Assembly: GCA_028565635.1 (NCBI GenBank)
Contig: JAOXYB010035628.1
Location: 1-13,871, forward strand
Direction: 5' to 3'
DNA from: Phoronis ovalis
Taxonomy: Eukaryota > Phoronida > Phoronidae
DNA length: 13,871 nucleotides
This document shows positions 8,674 through 13,871 of the stretch, in pieces. The notes beneath the pieces are model-generated. The model made no database searches. It saw only the letters and a program-made list of their open reading frames with translations, and had not been told where the DNA came from. A program made the position numbers and the translations under genes. Within the stretch, counting starts at the first letter, position 1, and the number at the start of each line of letters is the position of its first letter.

Positions 8674-11600
8674 GTTATTAACTAAATATTTTTTACACTT
8701 CTAGTTTTTAACGCCTGTTATGATTGACTTATATTTTTGCAAGGTAACAGGCAATTTATTTATCCAGCATATTTATTTATTCATTATTGCAGTGTATTAT
8801 TGTTTAATATGACGTCTATATGTTAGGGTGAGGTTATGTTACCATTCTGTCTGATGATTTCCAATCGCCCTTCTTGGTACGTTGCTGCTAACTACGCAAT
8901 AACAGTTCTTAGTCGGTAAGAACATTGAATTTCGTATACAGAGGGATATCCATCAATATTAAGTGCACAAATACATGTCAAGATATTATGGCATTTTTCA
9001 ACAAAAATACACACTGATATTTCGTCTTTTTTTTCTGAATATGTATACCCGATAAAACAACACATTTTTTAAAATACCATGACTTATGCTCAGAGCATCA
9101 GCGTGCCTAATTAGGGTTTATACCAATTAGCCGGATCCTTCCAGTATGCGAAAGTAATTGAGAGAAAAATATCACCATGCCAGTATCTCCGTGAAAAGGC
9201 TCACAATTTATTTGGGAATTCTACTTCTATCGTCTTGATTAACAATGTCAAAAAAATCACATGGAATAAGCCGAGCTAATTAGTTTAAGATCATAGCATC
9301 ATTATTATTAAGTATATTACAATATGGTTTTGAAAATTGTTTTTTTTGGCATAAAGTATCTAATAAACTTTCAAAACTCTAAACATTGTTTTAAAGAAAG
9401 TCTGTGGCATACTTAGGAATATTTAAACGCAATGTGGCAGTGTATGCATCTACTACAGTACACTTACTAAAGCTAGATATTGCACTTTTTAACTTTGCAT
9501 ATTGGCATCGAACTTTTGTAGCTCAGCTTTGACGGCCAACACGCTCCTGTTAATGGTGAATTTTCCGCATCATAACATGCAGACTGCATTCGTATCCATA
9601 AAACCAATTGTAAACAATTTTAAACGATGAATTATTAAAATTTAAAGTAATGCTCTTTCTTGCTCGAGATCGTCTTGAAAATGTAATTGTTTGCAGTTAT
9701 GTACAGTACCGTAAATAATGTTTTTATTCGAGATATATCTTGCAATATTTAGGCATCTGTTCTCTTTACATGTGACAAACGTAACACACCTTTTGATGCG
9801 ATAATGAAGCCAAACAATCTGGCATCGGATAAAAATACTTTTAAATGTGATCATTATACAAACCCTTAGTGTGGCGCAGGCGATATTATCTCTTTCCTCG
9901 ACCCGTCTTGCCTTTGTTGTTGTGAACGATATGAGTCTGTAATAATAATAAGTGTATGTGGCAAGCTGTTTACAGTACGTGTAGTTATTTGTAAACCTAG
10001 CAGCCGGGAGCATGTCTACCTTCTTATAACACTATTGAAATGTTCTTTGCTTTTATGTTAGACATATCACATTAACAGAACAAGCTTACTAATCAAAACA
10101 ATTTTAATACAAATATGATTCATCTAAGGCTTTTAGAAATTGTACGTACAAAGAACAGCCACCTAATACATTAAAGTGTACAAAACATTGCGACAACCCT
10201 ATTGAACATATGAGTGGTGCAAGTGATCACGAGTGTCTCATATCTGATACTATTTAATGTATCTACGGCTAGATTGACCTCACAGCCCCTTTTGGGTAAA
10301 ACAATACATTTCGAATTATTTGTTAAAATATTAATTCTTTTCAATGGTTTGTTATGTATATGTAATAAGTAAATATGCCGTAGATGCTGCAAGGACACGA
10401 TGAATTTCCCATTTACTTCTGTAGTAACATAAAATCGATACAAAAAAATCTCCATACATTACGCGAAAAATACCTGGTAAGAACTGAAATATATTATTGT
10501 CATCCTGCTTCCAGCTAATTTTTGGTCCACCATTTTATTTAACTTCGAGCGAAGACCACCACCGGAAAAGTCACAAACACAAAATTCGCATTTCACTATA
10601 CCTGCAAGTACATTCAGTTCTTGCGTAATGAAATAGTAATTCACTAATAGTAGTTAATCATAGTGAATTGCTACGCTCAGTGAAACAATACACATTTACT
10701 TCACTACACATCGACAAATTGTTTATCGACCTAGTGAAAAAAATGCAAAGTTCGAGTGAAAGGGCATATGTGGTTGCACCCCCATACATTACGAGGATAT
10801 TGCCTTTTTATAACTACATAGTGAGAAGTAACTAGTCTGGCTAAATACAATGGTCAAAACAAACATCAGTACTTATTCTTTTCATATTACTATATACGCT
10901 GCACAAACCAGAATCGGAGGTGTTGGAAGACTGCGATCATTTAGTGTTTAATCGGATCATCAGACGGTAGTGACATCTAGCGGTCATTAAGTTTAGATGG
11001 AGGCTGGTGACACCCGGTCAGATAACAACTTTGATGCTATTTTTTAAATGAGAAATCAGTGAAAAATCGTTTTCATATAGTGATATTTTTAGCAAATTTA
11101 AAACACGCTGTATTTATTGAACACATATCATGGTCATTGAAATCCTCCAACATAAAAGCATTGATTATACAAAGTAATTCATACAATGAAACTGCGTACG
11201 TATTCTATTACACTGAATCTGCAAAATCTTTAAAAAGACTAGGCACCCATCAAAGTACGACGTGTTATCTGAATTGAAAGTTTTCTGTTCCTCTTTGTTG
11301 TTGCTTGATTCCGTTATATAGGTTAAATGATCAAATCTGATCCAATCAATCCAATGTTACAGTGATACTAAAATGAGTTACTTATTTAAATCCGTTTATA
11401 ATAATTTCAAATTAAATATATTTAGAATAGAGAATAAGGAAAAATATTACTATAATACGCTTACACTGAAGTGATATCGAGTTTACTTCCATAGATCAAT
11501 TGTATACAAATTCTACTACTCAAACAAACAAGTGAAAAAAGCCGTGGTACATCATGAATTGCAAAATTAGCACTAATACTATGTGCGTTGTTACTTTGTA

Positions 11601-12470
11601 CAGCATAGTTCAAACCCTGAGATGGATTGCAGTGTCTAGTAACTTTATGGTAACTTTATTTACTGTAGGCTTCAGAGTTATGCTCTCTTCCGATAAAGTA
11701 TTAAATTGTGGTTTGTGACAGTATTCAGGTTTTTTTGACGTCATCAGCTTAGTATGCCAGGGAATCGCAAGCAAATCACAGAATCCCGAATTCAGTAAAG
11801 TTCTAAATCGTGGAGTAGATCATTCATGCAACGCGAAATGTTACACATACACTAGAACAATTTAAAATTTATTGACTATCCATCAGCCAATTTAGGTACT
11901 TGCATATATTTGGAGGGAAAGGGGGCAAACTTATTTTGCTACAGGTGTGAAATATCCATATTTCATTTATTTCCGTGCAAAATGTTCAGCTATCTCAGAT
12001 GCAGTATTTAGTTGCGGATAAGTTTGATAAATGACTCCCAGTCGCAGATCATTGGAGTACATGCTTTCATCATTTGAATTGAATGATCGTCCAACATGAT
12101 TTTCTTCGTAGGAGTCTTATATATGATGTGCACGCTCTGTTTAAAAATAGTTATTATTTTTGAGGTGGGAAATTAAAGGTTGTATTATTTTCGTGACCCG
12201 CTCTCGTAGAAGTATATTTCTGAGATACGTGAAAAAGGCAATTTCATTTCCTTTGAGCTGTGAGCACCACTTTCATCCCCCCTCAAAGTCCGACCCATCA
12301 CAGCAGATATTTCTGACATCATTTGACAGCATCACAAACCAGTATTCTATATATACGATAGAGCATAACTAGGAAACTTACTGTAATATTCATAGAATCA
12401 ACATTTCGGTGCATATGTCAATGGATAAAATGAACACAGTCACTTGAATATACTGCTCAAATTACATTAG
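8674..12470. other. long region between convergent genes, no convincing gene
   Basis: This AT-rich stretch has only short open frames on either strand, none with recognisable protein character. Small structures seen are 8-base inverted arms GCCTGTTA/TAACAGGC at 8713-8752, arms ATTCACTA/TAGTGAAT at 10639-10668, a palindrome GAAATATCCATATTTC near 11950, and a possible orphan exon at 8827-8915 (separate entry). Open frames of 60-123 codons at 9642-10013 and 10171-10455 (minus) and 11059-11277 (+) look like random AT-driven frames. I saw no tRNA, no long terminal repeats and no transposase. Confidence 0.5.
8827..8915 (+). other. weak candidate exon of an unrecognised gene
   Basis: The stretch is less AT-rich than its surroundings. 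It is open from right after an AG (8825-8826) to a good donor (CG|GTAAGA at 8916), reading GEVMLPFCLMISNRPSWYVA then ANYAITVLS plus two bases, phase 2. An internal ATG at 8836 could also start it. The upstream polypyrimidine tract is poor and no partner exon is seen. I do not recognise the peptide. Chance is a fair explanation. Confidence 0.2.
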
Positions 12471-12480
12471 TTTATTTATT
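12471..12480 (-). terminator. overlapping poly(A) signals of the minus-strand membrane protein gene
   Basis: On the minus strand this reads AATAAATAAA, two overlapping AATAAA hexamers about 80-90 bases beyond the stop codon at 12563-12565. The spacing is normal for a short 3' UTR. Confidence 0.65.
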
Positions 12481-12562
12481 GAATATTGTAACAGCAGAGT
12501 CGCACCACTTCAGCGGGCTATCATAGCAAATTGTCTTCTTGTCTTAGTGTGGCCTCAATACT

Positions 12563-12771
12563 TTAAAATGCCGGGTTCTCAACACCTTTCATCGCATAGG
12601 GTGGAGGGGTGTAGTTACAACGTGCATCTCTAGCTTTCTTCACGGAAAATGCGGAGATGGCCACGGATACCAGGAGCAGTGCAGCAAGAATGGAGACAGT
12701 CACGATGAATGTAGTCTCATGGAGTAGTCCACTGCATACTTCACTGACATCTTTCTTGTCATTGGCAGAAA
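12563..12771 (-). CDS. last exon of a type I membrane protein (transmembrane helix and cytoplasmic tail)
   Basis: The minus strand reads from an acceptor (CCAATCCAG|TTTCTGCC) to a TAA at 12563-12565. The exon contributes two bases of a shared codon, then 68 residues: SANDKKDVSEVCSGLLHE, a membrane helix of about 24 residues (TFIVTVSILAALLLVSVAIS then AFSV), a basic stop-transfer KKARDAR, and a short tail CNYTPPPYAMKGVENPAF. The helix followed by basic residues implies an extracellular N-terminus. PPPY in the tail is a potential WW-domain (NEDD4-type ligase) ligand. The phase matches the upstream exon at 13610-13742, joining as GQPS-V-SAND. With that exon's furin-type site, the layout recalls ZP-domain proteins, although the ZP domain itself is outside the window. 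Confidence 0.8.
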
Positions 12772-12861
12772 CTGGATTGGTATTTACAAAAAATGAAGCG
12801 TGGACATTAAATCCCCTTAACTATACTGTTCTCAAAGCTCTTGGGGGGGGGGGCAATAGTA

Positions 12862-13167
12862 AAATGTGGGTAATTATGCTCGTTAGTGGCATTAAAAAGT
12901 TTATAAAAATGGACGCCAGCAAGACCTATGCCGAAGTTGGTACCCAATCCAAAACGGAAATTTGTTGAATAGCAAAAAAGATTCACCACGAAAATCCTAC
13001 CCTAAGCAAGATCCGCCCTGCAAAACAGACTCTCAGCAAGATTAGGGTTAAAACCATACCTTTTTGGTCATGATTTTCGTACCCTTAACCGAAACGCGTT
13101 ATGCACCTTGTACTCAAATAAACGCCCTTTTCACACGTTTTATCAACGAGCATAATTACCCATATTT
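12862..13167. mobile_element. 306-bp MITE with TA target-site duplication in the last intron of the minus-strand gene
   Basis: The left terminal repeat 12862-12884 starts AAATGTGGGTAATTATG and ends CTCGTT. The right end 13145-13167 is its reverse complement at 22 of 23 positions. Both ends are flanked by TA (12860-12861 and 13168-13169). There is no coding capacity. A TA duplication suits Tc1/mariner-type mobilisation, but other TA-inserting superfamilies are possible. The family is unknown to me. Confidence 0.75.
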
Positions 13168-13609
13168 TATTTGAGTGCCTCGCGGGTCAAAAGCTTGCTT
13201 CTTTCTATGTTCTTACCAACATACTATCTAATGTTATAGATATTCCGTAAATGTTACAGATATGAAAGTTGTAAGTACTTTTTCGTGCTGCCAATTTCTA
13301 CCGATTTTGTATCAGAGTAATGTCCACATTTTTTATTTTACAATAATTTATAAAAAAATAATATTAAAATAATATGGTGATTTTTTATTTCCAGCTGTAT
13401 TATAATAATTGTTTATAATCTCCTAAACTGATATGTTTTACCTCTGACACTTTGTAAAATGAAAGCATATAAATCAGAATAATCAGAGTTTGTGATACCT
13501 ATATCCTTAGCGATTAGTGTCAATTTCAAAGTGCAAATTAGATTGGACAAGTTGCTAAAAAATGCATGTACTGTGCGTCACGAAATATGACATGCAGATG
13601 ATTGCTTAC

Positions 13610-13742
13610 CTGAAGGTTGTCCGATGTTGATAGTAAAGGATACCTTGGTTTCGTTCAAGTTGTGTGTTCCAGTGTCACGACGTTTACGACTACTTAGTCC
13701 TAGTCCTGCTGCATTGGTAGTAACCACAGCACATGAGTCAGA
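13610..13742 (-). CDS. penultimate exon of the membrane protein, with furin-type RKRR site
   Basis: The minus strand has an acceptor TTGTTGTAG at 13743 onward and a donor CAG|GTAAGC at 13609-13604. The exon has 44 codons plus one base: SDSCAVVTTNAAGLGL, SSRKRRDTGTHNLNET, KVSFTINIGQPS. RKRR followed by Asp is a canonical proprotein-convertase (furin) site, which would cut the ectodomain from its membrane stub. NET is a potential N-glycosylation site. The phase (one base left over) fits the terminal exon exactly and the frame is open throughout. In ZP-domain proteins such a site follows the last ZP cysteines and precedes the membrane helix, so SDSC could be the tail of that domain. This is inference. 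Upstream exons lie beyond the window. Confidence 0.75.
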
Positions 13743-13871
13743 CTACAACAATGCCAAAAACCTATATACATGTACATACACGGGATTAGGAGCATTTTGA
13801 ATGTGTGCGCCATTTTTGGATTTCTGCTAATTCTGAATATTTTTATAGCATCGATGTGAGGAACTCAATTT

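Noticed and set aside
9642-10644. Three minus-strand frames of 123, 94 and 61 codons between the genes.
   Set aside because: No recognisable motif, no coding-like composition change and no convincing splice sites or start context. Chance frames are expected at this length in several kilobases.
11736-11743. Perfect TGACGTCA (CRE palindrome).
   Set aside because: A single 8-base site far from any visible promoter, expected by chance at a low but real rate in 14 kb. Nothing nearby supports regulation.
12160-12372. Open + strand frame of 70 codons.
   Set aside because: It begins at a non-ATG codon, lies beyond the 3' end of the minus-strand gene and has no recognisable features.
12657-12989. 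A + strand frame of 103 codons and a minus frame of 60 codons.
   Set aside because: The first is antisense to the last exon of the membrane protein gene. Both also run into the intronic MITE.

Overview
The window looks like nuclear DNA of an invertebrate animal. It is strongly AT-rich, has GT-AG introns with short coding exons, poly(A) signals and several small non-autonomous transposon-like elements, and shows no operons, Shine-Dalgarno sites or long ORFs. Intron 7 of the main gene holds a 'CCGTCCGTCCGTCC...TGACTGG.TGGATTTC' type dispersed repeat of a kind I associate with molluscs and other lophotrochozoans. A mollusc is therefore my best guess, by inference only.

Layout. Positions 1-92 hold a possible partial coding exon whose strand cannot be decided. 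Positions 250-496 hold a short degenerate repeat array. Positions 659-828 hold an orphan coding exon that resembles exon 2-3 sequence of the main gene, with the catalytic Ser and Lys replaced; it is probably a relic or remnant of a tandem paralogue. Positions 829-2121 are AT-rich spacer with one strong hairpin and a possible exon-5 relic. Positions 2122-8432 hold a complete ten-exon + strand gene. It encodes a 430-residue membrane-anchored serine beta-lactamase-like hydrolase (LACTB / class C beta-lactamase family) with an intact SxxK motif. All nine introns are GT-AG and all exon phases join without a gap. Two small transposon-like elements and one dispersed repeat lie inside its introns. Two AATAAA signals follow at 8607 and 8668.

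Positions 8674-12470 are a long stretch with no convincing gene, apart from one weak orphan exon candidate near 8827. From about 12471 to the window end is the 3' part of a convergent minus-strand gene for a type I membrane protein. Two exons are visible. One carries a dibasic RKRR (furin-type) site. The last carries the transmembrane helix, a short cytoplasmic tail and the stop. The layout (Cys, furin site, membrane helix, short tail) resembles the C-terminus of ZP-domain proteins, but the diagnostic domain lies outside the window. The intron between these exons contains a 306-bp MITE with near-perfect terminal inverted repeats and a TA target-site duplication.

The two real genes are convergent, with no evident functional link. 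The most interesting signals are the active-site-degenerate paralogous exon upstream of the beta-lactamase gene, and a TTA-flanked MITE ending about 25 bp before the last coding exon, where it probably supplies part of the splice-branch region. I found no CRISPR array, tRNA, rRNA or prokaryote-type defence system.
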